A stretch of DNA of 64,000 nucleotides. Source: Marinibium conchae (GTDB lineage Bacteria > Pseudomonadota > Gammaproteobacteria > Enterobacterales > Alteromonadaceae). A program made the position numbers and the translations under genes. Location: NCBI RefSeq assembly GCF_015595035.1, contig NZ_JADNRN010000003.1, positions 1 through 64,000 of the forward strand. The letters are read 5' to 3'. Below the pieces are notes generated by a model. It ran no database searches. It saw only the letters and a list, made by a program, of their open reading frames with translations, and was not told the origin of the DNA. Shown here piece by piece: positions 39,438 through 47,041 of this stretch (its first letter is position 1; each line of letters starts with the position of its first letter).

Positions 39438-41558
39438 TTGTCACCAACATCAGCTACCAAACTAAGCGCACTACTTATGTGCTCAAGCATTTTCGCACTA
39501 AATAGCGTCGCTAGCGCGATTGCCGCGCCAGTACAAGAAAACACTCAACTCTCAAGTGGAGAGCAAAGCAGTGAAAGTCTCGTTGAACGAATCTTAGTAA
39601 CAGCGAATCGCGCCCCAAGCAATCAACTGTCTACGGCGGCAAGTGTTGACGCGGTTGATCAAGCAACTCTTGAACTCATTGGTCATCAACATGTGAATCA
39701 AGCATTAAGCAGAATTGCTGGCACGTGGATCAGCAGAGGCAATGGTCAAGAACATCTCAGTGCAGTTCGCTCGCCCGTTTTAACCGGCGCTGGCGGTTGT
39801 GGTGCGTTCTTCATGGCTTTAGATGGTATTTCACTAAGAGCGCCCGGATTTTGTAACGCTAATCAACTGTTTGATGCGAACACAGAACAAGCTCAGCGTA
39901 TTGAAGTTTTGCGTGGTCCAGCCAGCACACTATATGGCTCAAACGCAGTGCACGGTGTGATAAACGTAATTAGCCCAAGCGCTTTCACCGAGCAAGCAAA
40001 TTACCTTGGCTTACGAGTTGGCCGCGATGATCACGTTAAGGCCAGCTTCGGCTACACAACATATGGCAGTGGTGAAGACAAGAACGAGCCAAGCGAGCAA
40101 AGCGCATTTGGGCTTTTTGGAAATATCACCCAGAACAATGGCTTTCAGAGCGATAGCGGATACGACCAACAAAAAATTACGGCTGTGTATGAATTTAATG
40201 GCGACCTTTGGAGCAACAAAACACTCGTTGATATTGCGAATTTAAATCAAGAAACCGCGGGCTTTGTGCAAGGTTTTGAAGCATTTAAAAACCCTGTTTT
40301 ACGCAAAAGCAATCCTAACCCAGAAGCCTTCAGAGATGCGAAGTCGGCTCGCATTCAATCACGATTCAGCCGCGATACCGAACAAGGCTCATTTTCTGTA
40401 ACGCCCTACGCTCGCTGGAATGACATGGCCTTTTTACAGCACTTTTTACCTTGGAAAGCCCTAGAAGAAAATAGTCACAGCAGTATTGGGTTGCAATCAC
40501 AATATCGCTTTAGCAAAGACATAGTGAGTATCACCAGCGGTGTTGACTTCGACCTAAGCAACGCTAACTTGCGAGAGACACAAGATAACGATTTCTCGCC
40601 CAGCATACCGAGCGGCGAGCATTACGATTACGATGTGATAGCCACTTCAGCCGCAGCTTATGTGCAAGCACAATGGGACTTCTCGCGCTGGCAAATGAGT
40701 ATTGGTGGCCGCTTAGAAAACGTCAATTACGACTACGACAATATGCTGAATGACGGCAATGCCTGTGATAGCACAGTGAGCTTATGCCGCTTCACCCGTC
40801 CTGCAGACCAAGAGATAAGTTTCACCGTTTTCTCCCCATCCCTTTCATTATTATATCTTTTAAGCGATGAGCAAAGCCTGTATGCAAGGCTGAGTCAGGG
40901 ATATAGAGCACCACAAGCGACAGAGTTGTTTCGATTACAAAACAATCAAACAGTTGCTGACCTAAGTGAAGAGAAATTGGATGCACTGGAACTCGGCTAT
41001 CGTTTTGTTTCAAAGGAATTGACCCTGAGTGCCGCCGTTTTTTGGCAAGAGAAAAGTAACTTCATCTTTCAAGACAGTAATAGGCAAAACGTTTCAAATG
41101 GTGAAACTTCCCATAAAGGCATAGAGCTATCGCTGAACTATGATATTTCCGACACTGTTTATGCCTCGGCCAATATGACCTTTGCTGAACACGAATACAC
41201 CAAGGCATTAACCCTAGCACGAAGCGATATCGCCGGTAATGAAATTGATACCGCGCCGCGAAGCCTTGGTTCAGTGCAAATTGCTTGGGAGCTGTCAGCT
41301 GATATACTGGCTGAACTTTCACTGCAGCATCTTGGCAACTACTTTCTGGACCCTGCCAACACTGCCGAATACGATGGCCATAACTTGATAGACCTAAATG
41401 TTAGATATCACTACTCTGATGCAGTGACATTCAACGCTAATATTTACAACTTAACAGACGAAGATTATGCTGAGCGCGCAGACTTTGGTTTTGGCAACTA
41501 TCGATATTTTGTCGGTCAACCCCAACGTATATTTTTTAGTGCAATTTGGTCGTGGTAA
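39438..41558 (+). CDS. TonB-dependent outer membrane receptor
   Basis: 706 residues. A signal peptide (about 9-30) is followed by the TonB-box/plug region: VERILVTANRAP, the plug core RIEVLRGPASTLYGSNAVHG (about 154-173) and GVINVI. The remainder is a 22-strand barrel ending in an aromatic residue (SAIWSW). A TTG start is used because AAGGAATGAAGG lies upstream and no in-frame ATG precedes the signal peptide. The stop overlaps the aguA start (TAATG), implying that receptor and agmatine-degrading enzymes are made together. Ligand unknown; a polyamine or guanidino compound, or a related chelator, is inferred from context. Confidence 0.92.
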   Translation: MSPTSATKLSALLMCSSIFALNSVASAIAAPVQENTQLSSGEQSSESLVERILVTANRAPSNQLSTAASVDAVDQATLELIGHQHVNQALSRIAGTWISRGNGQEHLSAVRSPVLTGAGGCGAFFMALDGISLRAPGFCNANQLFDANTEQAQRIEVLRGPASTLYGSNAVHGVINVISPSAFTEQANYLGLRVGRDDHVKASFGYTTYGSGEDKNEPSEQSAFGLFGNITQNNGFQSDSGYDQQKITAVYEFNGDLWSNKTLVDIANLNQETAGFVQGFEAFKNPVLRKSNPNPEAFRDAKSARIQSRFSRDTEQGSFSVTPYARWNDMAFLQHFLPWKALEENSHSSIGLQSQYRFSKDIVSITSGVDFDLSNANLRETQDNDFSPSIPSGEHYDYDVIATSAAAYVQAQWDFSRWQMSIGGRLENVNYDYDNMLNDGNACDSTVSLCRFTRPADQEISFTVFSPSLSLLYLLSDEQSLYARLSQGYRAPQATELFRLQNNQTVADLSEEKLDALELGYRFVSKELTLSAAVFWQEKSNFIFQDSNRQNVSNGETSHKGIELSLNYDISDTVYASANMTFAEHEYTKALTLARSDIAGNEIDTAPRSLGSVQIAWELSADILAELSLQHLGNYFLDPANTAEYDGHNLIDLNVRYHYSDAVTFNANIYNLTDEDYAERADFGFGNYRYFVGQPQRIFFSAIWSW

Positions 41559-42607
41559 TGAATAAATTAACCTTACTTCCTGAGTGGGCGGAGCAAGAAG
41601 CCGTGATCCTCGCTTGGCCGCATCAGGATACTGATTGGCAACCTTGGCTAAACGAAGTTCAAGCAACCTACGTTCAGCTAATAAATGCAATAAATGAAAG
41701 TGCTTGTGTTGTTGTACTGCTTTGCCGTGAAAGCGAGCTCGGGTTGATAAAGAGCTTGGTAAATTATCGAAGCAGAGTAATTTGCGTACCCTGTGATTAC
41801 AATGACACTTGGGTGCGCGACTACGCTTTTCTCACCTGTGAATCAAGCCATGGTAATGTGCCTGTTAGCTTTACCTTCAATGGTTGGGGGCAAAAGTTTG
41901 ATGCCGCGAAAGACAATCGTATTAACGAAGGCGTTTTCACTCAACTTTGCCGCAATAAGATGCAATTTGTTGATGTGGTGTTAGAAGGTGGTGCCATCGA
42001 AATCGATCAAAATCAACATCTGTTATCAACAGAATCTTGTTTGCTAAATCCCTTACGCAACGGTGATAAAAGCTTGGAAAGTTATCGCAATTTATTCGCG
42101 GAAATTTTCGGTGCCCAAAAAACTACAATTTTAGCTGATGGCCACCTTGATGGCGATGATACCGACGGGCATATAGACACCTTAGTTCGCTTTACGCCGC
42201 TGCATGGTTTGGTACTGCAAAGTGCGTACAATCGACCTGAAGACAAACATTTTAGTGGTTTATTTAAGATGAACATGGCGTGCCAGCAAGCATTTCCTAC
42301 TCATGCGATATATGAGTTACCGCTGCCTTACATAGCCAATGATGATGGTGATAGACTGCCAGCATCTTATGCTAACTTTTTGATATGCAACGCTAGCGTT
42401 CTGTTCCCGGTTTATGGTCAGCCAGAAGATGCGGAAGCACTTGAGGTGATACAAAAAGCATTCCCTAATCACAGAATTATCGCGATAGACTGTGCAACGT
42501 TGATTCAACAGTTTGGTAGTCTTCATTGCATAAGCATGCAAGTACCAACAGGCACTCTTAATGAAAGTGTATTAACAAAAACCCAGAACGGAGTTGCAGT
42601 TTTATGA
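41558..42607 (+). CDS. aguA: Agmatine deiminase
   Basis: 349-residue member of the guanidine-group-modifying family, converting agmatine to N-carbamoylputrescine and ammonia. PEWAEQEAVILAWPH (about 8-22), NDTWVRDYAFL (about 88-98), LEGGAIEID and a C-terminal LHCISMQ with the catalytic cysteine are diagnostic. The ATG shares a base with the TonB receptor stop; its own stop overlaps the aguB start (ATGA). The three genes therefore form a translationally coupled unit for putrescine production or agmatine use. Confidence 0.95.
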   Translation: MNKLTLLPEWAEQEAVILAWPHQDTDWQPWLNEVQATYVQLINAINESACVVVLLCRESELGLIKSLVNYRSRVICVPCDYNDTWVRDYAFLTCESSHGNVPVSFTFNGWGQKFDAAKDNRINEGVFTQLCRNKMQFVDVVLEGGAIEIDQNQHLLSTESCLLNPLRNGDKSLESYRNLFAEIFGAQKTTILADGHLDGDDTDGHIDTLVRFTPLHGLVLQSAYNRPEDKHFSGLFKMNMACQQAFPTHAIYELPLPYIANDDGDRLPASYANFLICNASVLFPVYGQPEDAEALEVIQKAFPNHRIIAIDCATLIQQFGSLHCISMQVPTGTLNESVLTKTQNGVAVL

Positions 42608-43515
42608 GCTCATCACACATCACCGCCAACAAAAGCTTAAAAGTAGGCTTAGTTCAACAATCGGTAAACAGCAACGACAAAAACGAAAACTGGGAGAAAA
42701 GTGCTAATGCCGTGCGCAAGCTCGCAACAGACGGTTGTGAATGCATACTATTGCAGGAGCTACACTCTACACTTTACTTTTGCCAAGACGAAAACGTAGA
42801 TGCCTTTGATTTGGCAGAACCAATACCTGGGGCCGCCACTGAATTCTTTGGTAAGCTTGCTCAAGAACTCAACATCGTGCTAGTGACCTCGCTATTCGAG
42901 AAGCGCGCTTCAGGGCTTTATCACAATACTGCGGTAGTGTTCGACCGGTCGAGCGCTATTGCTGGCAAGTATCGCAAAATGCACATTCCTGACGACCCTG
43001 GTTTTTATGAGAAATTCTATTTTACGCCTGGTGATATGGGCTTCGAGCCAATACAAACTAGCGTGGGTAAGCTAGGCGTACTGGTTTGCTGGGATCAATG
43101 GTATCCAGAAGCTGCTAGATTAATGGCAATGGCTGGCGCTGATATTTTATTCTATCCAACCGCCATTGGTTGGGACAAAAATGATGATGCTAGCGAACAA
43201 GCTCGCCAACAAGATGCGTGGCAGGTAATTCAGCGAGCCCATGCAGTAGCCAACTCTGTGCCCGTAGTAGTCGCTAATAGAGTCGGTTTCGAGGCATCGC
43301 CTATTAAGAACGATCCCGGCATTCAGTTTTGGGGGCATAGTTTTATCGCAGGTCCTCAAGGTGAACTGTTAGCTCAAGCCTCAAGCAATAATGAAGAAAA
43401 CCTGATGGTAGAACTTGATATGACGCGAACAGAAAACGTTAAGCGGATTTGGCCTTACTTTCGCGACCGCCGAATCGATGCTTATGACGAGCTAACAAAA
43501 CGTTGGCGAGACTAG
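42604..43515 (+). CDS. aguB: N-carbamoylputrescine amidase
   Basis: 303-residue nitrilase-fold enzyme hydrolysing N-carbamoylputrescine to putrescine, CO2 and ammonia. The Glu-Lys-Cys triad can be placed in LLQELHS (about 50-56), YRKMHIPDDPGFYEKFYF (about 123-140) and VLVCWDQWYPEAARLM (about 160-175). It completes the two-step agmatine route started by aguA. After it the order of stable genes ends and the accessory cassette region begins within about 300 bp. Confidence 0.95.
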   Translation: MSSSHITANKSLKVGLVQQSVNSNDKNENWEKSANAVRKLATDGCECILLQELHSTLYFCQDENVDAFDLAEPIPGAATEFFGKLAQELNIVLVTSLFEKRASGLYHNTAVVFDRSSAIAGKYRKMHIPDDPGFYEKFYFTPGDMGFEPIQTSVGKLGVLVCWDQWYPEAARLMAMAGADILFYPTAIGWDKNDDASEQARQQDAWQVIQRAHAVANSVPVVVANRVGFEASPIKNDPGIQFWGHSFIAGPQGELLAQASSNNEENLMVELDMTRTENVKRIWPYFRDRRIDAYDELTKRWRD

Positions 43516-43794
43516 TTATCTAATAAGAGACCTTAGCTTTTGCTTTATTCTCAGTATATATTTGAGAGCAGTGGTGAAACAAGTGGCCGTAGCGCACTAC
43601 TTTGGTTTTTCTTGGGGTTATTGTTCCACGTAATAACTGCAATTGTGCTTTTAGTAAAAACCAAGCGTAGCACATAGTAATTGGTCAAACGTCGAGTGAG
43701 GCATCGTTAAAGAATTTATATACTGTTGAAGCGTATAACAACCGAAACATTATGCTAGTAGGTGCTATTCAATAGGAAAAGGAGAGTAAAGGTA

Positions 43795-43935
43795 ATGGAT
43801 ATCAATGCAACATTAGTTGGGCTATCTATTTTTGTTTTTGCAATCATCATGACTGTAGTACGTTTCTATGCGGGTAAACGGAAAAGCAAACAGACGCATG
43901 CAAGAGCCGCCAGCGCCTGCATAATCTGTTGTTAG
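43795..43935 (+). CDS. Small single-span membrane protein (46 residues)
   Basis: Begins MDINATLVGLSIFVFAIIMT after an excellent ribosome site (AAAAGGAGAGTAAAGGTAATG). One hydrophobic segment (about 7-22) is followed by a basic tail RFYAGKRKSKQ and a cysteine-rich end (SACIICC). The last codons overlap an attC-like hairpin, so the C-terminal dozen residues may be a by-product of that site. Not recognised. It is comparable in layout to the 32-residue membrane peptide at 45574. Confidence 0.55.
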   Translation: MDINATLVGLSIFVFAIIMTVVRFYAGKRKSKQTHARAASACIICC

Positions 43936-43937
43936 GT
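43886..43937 (+). other. attC-like site 1 (weak)
   Basis: AAACAGA and ATGCA (43888-43902) face TGCAT and TCTGTT (43918-43930), followed by a perfect core GTTAGGT at 43931-43937. The left end GCAAAC is a poor R'' box. The ATPase gene starts 10 bp after it. Confidence 0.4.
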
Positions 43938-43947
43938 GTCCCCCTAA

Positions 43948-44694
43948 TTGGAAGCACTTCCTTATTTACAGAACATTTCGCTAAAGAAAGATAAGATTGA
44001 ATCTTTCGAGCGTTATCCTTTCAGCATTCCAGCTGTAAAGGCGTTATCAACACTACACTTTGGAAAAAATGTCACTATTTTGGTTGGCGAAAATGGTAGT
44101 GGCAAATCTACTCTATTGGAAGCAATTGCTGTTTCACTTGGATTCAATGCAGAAGGGGGAACAAAAAACTTCAATTTTTCAACTCGCACTACTCATTCGG
44201 AATTGCATCGTTACCTAAAACTTTCAAAATCATTCAAGAAGTTCAATGACGGATTTTTTCTAAGAGCAGAAAGTTTCTATAATGTAGCAAGCAACATAGA
44301 AGATATTGATGACGGCACTTTGATAAATAATTCATATGGGGGCAAGTCATTACACGCTCAATCACATGGCGAATCGTTTCTGTCACTCATGATGAATAGA
44401 TTTGGCGGCAATGGACTCTATTTGCTTGATGAACCAGAAGCTGCTTTATCCCCTTCAAGGCAATTATCCGTCCTAAGCAGAATGTTTCAGCTAATTAGGC
44501 AAAACTCTCAATTTATAATAGCGACGCATTCTCCAATATTAATGGCTTATCCCAATGCATTAATTTACCAGATAGATGGTAATGGTATACACAAGGTTAA
44601 TTACGCAGAGACCGAGCACTACAACATTACGAAAGCTTTTTTAAACAACCCAAGTCCTATGCTACGAGAACTTTTTGAGCATGATGACACCTAA
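43948..44694 (+). CDS. Small AAA/ABC-type ATPase (cassette gene)
   Basis: 248 residues, TTG start just after an attC-like core. Walker A LVGENGSGKSTLLEAIAV (about 38-55), an ABC-like SHGESFLSLM segment (about 141-150), Walker B YLLDEPEAALSP (about 160-171) and a following FIIATHSPILMAYP (about 189-202, H-loop) define a standalone RecF/AAA_21-type ATPase without coiled-coil insertion. Such ATPases occur alone in mobile DNA and as parts of defence systems, where a nuclease partner usually lies next to them; none is adjacent here. No ribosome site is obvious. A 308-bp repeat begins 11 bp after its stop. Confidence 0.85.
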   Translation: MEALPYLQNISLKKDKIESFERYPFSIPAVKALSTLHFGKNVTILVGENGSGKSTLLEAIAVSLGFNAEGGTKNFNFSTRTTHSELHRYLKLSKSFKKFNDGFFLRAESFYNVASNIEDIDDGTLINNSYGGKSLHAQSHGESFLSLMMNRFGGNGLYLLDEPEAALSPSRQLSVLSRMFQLIRQNSQFIIATHSPILMAYPNALIYQIDGNGIHKVNYAETEHYNITKAFLNNPSPMLRELFEHDDT

Positions 44695-44705
44695 AAAACG
44701 ACTAC

Positions 44706-45013
44706 GGTGCAAGATCATTCTTCTACGAGTCACCCTCATTTTCTGTCAGAAGCAATTATTCGGGTTCGCGAGCGCATAATGTTTAATTCTCGCTGGTAAA
44801 CATCAGTTGTCGTTTTAAGTCCAAAAGAGTATATTTTCATCTAAATGGATAACGCAAGGAAACATGGAATGTTTTATCAAAACCGCAAAAACTTCAAGCA
44901 ACCTAACTATCGCACAAACGCACTCCCTTCGATCGCTGGGACAACTTTAAGTGCGGCTTTCGCTTCGCTCAAAACGTCCGCTCATAAATCTGCCCGTCAT
45001 GCTAGGTGTTATG
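44706..45013 (+). repeat. 308-bp repeat, copy 1
   Basis: Matches 45765-46072 without gaps; I count 12 mismatches, about 96% identity. The right end carries an attC-like site. An internal frame (MDNARKHGMFYQNRKNFKQP...) has no ribosome site and runs into the attC hairpin, so I treat the repeat as non-coding. It sits between the ATPase gene and the four-helix membrane protein gene. Confidence 0.95.
44901..45007 (+). other. attC-like site 2 (inside repeat copy 1)
   Basis: A perfect R'' box ACCTAAC (44901-44907) faces GCTAGGT (45001-45007), complementary except one base. Between them are imperfect arms around GTGCGG...CCGCTCAT and a TTTCGCTTCGCTCAAA tip of the kind common in chromosomal attC sites. 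Length 107 bp. Confidence 0.6.
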
Positions 45014-45029
45014 TGTCAAAGGAGATTAC

Positions 45030-45455
45030 ATGGAAGTTTTAGATAAAAATGCTGCAACTGATAAATCAAGGCGACAAAATTTAGTCCCATTGTGGATTAA
45101 AATTTTCGGTTGGTTGTTCATCGTTATGGGGGCTGCGACTCCCATCATTTATATAGCCGCTCTTGTATGGTCATTTCCACTTACGGTTGAAATGTTTGGT
45201 TTGCAGCATATAGGCTCTCCGCTAGATTTTATGGGTATATTGATTTCAGCATTAATTGCCATCAATGGTTTATGTGCATTTGGATTATTGTTTGGAAAAA
45301 GATGGGGTGTTTCAGTTTGCTTGTTCTATGGATATTTGACCCTACTGATTACAATTGTTTCAATGTTTTTGGGTGATGGTATGACGATTAGATTAGAGCC
45401 GTTGATTCAAATCCCTTACCTCATTAAACTCCACAAGATTAAAGCTCTGTGGTAG
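45030..45455 (+). CDS. Four-helix membrane protein of unknown function (cassette gene)
   Basis: 141 residues from an ATG preceded by AAAGGAGATTAC. Four hydrophobic segments are visible (about 25-48, 65-85, 90-112 region, and 105-118), starting WIKIFGWLFIVMGAATPIIY. No motif points to a function; the pattern is of a small inner-membrane protein. It lies 23 bp after attC-like site 2, and its stop is 6 bp before the R'' box of site 3, which is typical cassette packing. Confidence 0.8.
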   Translation: MEVLDKNAATDKSRRQNLVPLWIKIFGWLFIVMGAATPIIYIAALVWSFPLTVEMFGLQHIGSPLDFMGILISALIAINGLCAFGLLFGKRWGVSVCLFYGYLTLLITIVSMFLGDGMTIRLEPLIQIPYLIKLHKIKALW

Positions 45456-45460
45456 GTTAG

Positions 45461-45531
45461 CACGTAACAAAAAAAATGAAGTCGGACATTGCGCAAAGAG
45501 CAGCGCAATGCCGCTTATTTTGGTGTTGTGT
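45461..45531 (+). other. attC-like site 3
   Basis: R'' CGTAAC (45463-45468) and R' GTTGTGT (45525-45531) bracket arms AAGTCGG / CCGCTTATTTTGG and a perfect 8-bp tip CATTGCGC (45487-45494) / GCGCAATG (45503-45510). Layout and 71-bp length fit attC. The core departs from GTTRRRY at one position. Confidence 0.7.
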
Positions 45532-45573
45532 TTTCAATGGAAGTATTTTTTATAATAAACAACAAGGATGATT

Positions 45574-45672
45574 ATGGAATTGTTTAGTGAGCTGCTATTA
45601 AATTTGGGTTTAGTGTTTTTCTTTGTATTTGCGATTGCAATATTTATTGCCTTGAAAGATAGACAAGATTAG
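45574..45672 (+). CDS. 32-residue membrane peptide (cassette gene)
   Basis: Starts MELFSELLLNLGLVFFFVFA and ends IALKDRQD. AAGGATGATT before the ATG is a good ribosome site. One hydrophobic helix spans most of the peptide with a charged C-terminus, so it should insert in the inner membrane. It is the only convincing gene between attC-like sites 3 and 4. Not recognised. Confidence 0.6.
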   Translation: MELFSELLLNLGLVFFFVFAIAIFIALKDRQD

Positions 45673-45764
45673 TGGTATCTGGTCGACTCGTTTCGGTTGC
45701 GAGTATTAAAGTATAAGAAATGCATAATTGATTTCTTTGATTAATGTTGTATCTATCCGGCAGG

Positions 45765-46072
45765 GGTGCAAGATCATTCTTTTAAGAGTCACCCTCATTT
45801 TCTGTCAGAAGCAATTATTCGGGTTCGTGAGCGCATAATGTTTGGTTCTCGCTGGTAAACATCAGTTGTCGTTTTAAGTTCAAAAGAGTATATTTTCAAC
45901 TAAATGGATAACGCAAGGAAACATGGAATGTTTTATCAAAACCGCAAAAACTTCAAGCAACCTAACTCTCGCACAAACGCTCTCCCTTCGATCGCTGGGA
46001 CAACTTTAAGTGCGGCTTTCGCTTCGCTCAAAGCGTCCGCTCATAAATCTGCTCGTTATGCTAGGTGTTATG
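45765..46072 (+). repeat. 308-bp repeat, copy 2
   Basis: Second copy of 44706-45013, exactly 1059 bp to the right, same orientation, about 96% identical with no gaps. The right end carries attC-like site 4. Flanking sequence on both sides differs from copy 1, so the repeat boundaries are sharp. Confidence 0.95.
45960..46066 (+). other. attC-like site 4 (inside repeat copy 2)
   Basis: Same structure as site 2: R'' ACCTAAC at 45960-45966 and R' GCTAGGT at 46060-46066, with five base changes between the two copies. Confidence 0.6.
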
Positions 46073-46090
46073 GCTTCTTGGTACTTGCAA

Positions 46091-46573
46091 ATGAAAGCCA
46101 GTGAATTAATGAAAAAGCTAGAATCTGATCCTGAATATCAGGAGATGCGAAAGCGCAAAGACCTAGAATTAAAAGAGAGAAAAGCTCTTTTAGTTGCGGA
46201 CGAACGAGATCTAATCGAAGAGCTAGCTGAAGCAGGTTACGAAGTGGATTCAGTTTGGGATTTCGTCAACAACAATAATCGTTATGAGTTCCTACGTAAG
46301 TTTGAAGGTAACTATACGGGTGCATATTCAATATTAGTAAAGCACCTTGATATTGAGCATCACCCGAGAACTAGGGAGGGTATTATTCGCGCCCTCACAG
46401 AAAAAGACGCTAATGAAACAGCATTCGAAGCTCTATTGGCTGCGTTTTACCAAGAACAAGACTCAAATCTAAAATGGGTGCTGGCAAATGCATTGCGCAC
46501 AGTTTTAACCCGCTCACAAAAAACGAAGCTCCCAGAATACAAGGAAATATATGATGCCAAATGTCAGCCCTAA
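46091..46573 (+). CDS. Helical protein of unknown function (cassette gene)
   Basis: 160 residues from the ATG at 46091 (MKASELMKKLESDPEYQEMR); earlier in-frame ATGs at 46070 and 46010 lie at or inside the repeat. The N-terminal approximately 45 residues are highly charged, probably a coiled coil. The rest (YSILVKHLDIEHHPRTREGI, then FEALLAAFYQEQDSNLKWVL) resembles HEAT-type helical repeats, suggesting a protein-binding role. Its TAA stop lies inside the R'' box of attC-like site 5. No specific function can be given. Confidence 0.8.
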   Translation: MKASELMKKLESDPEYQEMRKRKDLELKERKALLVADERDLIEELAEAGYEVDSVWDFVNNNNRYEFLRKFEGNYTGAYSILVKHLDIEHHPRTREGIIRALTEKDANETAFEALLAAFYQEQDSNLKWVLANALRTVLTRSQKTKLPEYKEIYDAKCQP

Positions 46574-46639
46574 CAGGCGAATGTTGTCGGACTGGTTTTC
46601 CGCTGCTCTCCAAACCAGCCTCAAATGCGGGCGTTAACT
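46567..46639 (+). other. attC-like site 5 (best match)
   Basis: R'' GCCCTAAC (46567-46574) and R' GCGTTAAC (46631-46638) bracket AGGCGAATG / CAAATGCGGGC arms and a perfect tip CTGGTTT (46592-46598) / AAACCAG (46612-46618). The GGCG...GCGGGCGTTA ends are very like classical chromosomal attC sites. 73 bp. Confidence 0.8.
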
Positions 46640-46659
46640 ATCCAAAGAAAGATTTAGTT

Positions 46660-46956
46660 TTGGCTTATTACCAAGTGCTTTTGGAAGGCAAAGGTTTCTG
46701 TTTTAATTTTGATGGTGAAGAGACACTTGGAGGCTTTTTCACCACTAGGTGGGTTAAGGCAGTATCGTTAGATGATGCCGAAAATAAGGCTGTAGAACTT
46801 ATAAAAAATGACAATTCATTGAATGGAGTGGTTGTTAAATCAGATGAATCTACGCCAATTATATATCTTGAAAATATTAGATCAGTAAGTTGGTTAACTT
46901 ATATTTGGCGCAAACCTGGAAAAGGATATTCGTTTTACAATGAACATGATAGTTAA
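46660..46956 (+). CDS. Cassette-encoded protein of unknown function
   Basis: 98 residues if started at TTG 46660 (reading (M)AYYQVLLEGKGFCFNFDGEE). The frame is open upstream to an ATG at 46561, but that would translate the whole attC-like site 5 (giving ...KPASNAGVN), so I prefer a start after it. GFFTTRWVKAVSLDDAENKA (about 24-43) is the most distinctive part. The stop TAA is inside the R'' box of site 6. Small, acidic, probably cytoplasmic; I recall similar hypothetical proteins in integrons but cannot name a family. Confidence 0.65.
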   Translation: MAYYQVLLEGKGFCFNFDGEETLGGFFTTRWVKAVSLDDAENKAVELIKNDNSLNGVVVKSDESTPIIYLENIRSVSWLTYIWRKPGKGYSFYNEHDS

Positions 46957-47018
46957 CAAAAAATTGAAGACGGGTATCTGGGAGTAATGGCTAGCTACCG
47001 TCTAATTTGGTGTTAGAA
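46951..47018 (+). other. attC-like site 6
   Basis: R'' AGTTAAC (46951-46957) and R' GTTAGAA (47012-47018) bracket arms TTGAAGACGGGTA / TACCGTCTAATTTGG, with GACGG-GTA and TAC-CGTC pairing. Its outer sequence (AACAAAAAATTGAAG...ATTTGGTGTTAG) closely resembles site 3. Confidence 0.7.
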
Positions 47019-47041
47019 CCCAATAAATAAAGGAGATTTTT

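Noticed and set aside
44845-45042. Open frame MDNARKHGMFYQNRK... in both 308-bp repeats (second copy at 45904-46104)
   Set aside because: No ribosome site, the frame runs into the attC-like hairpin, and the two copies end differently outside the repeat. Treated as non-coding.
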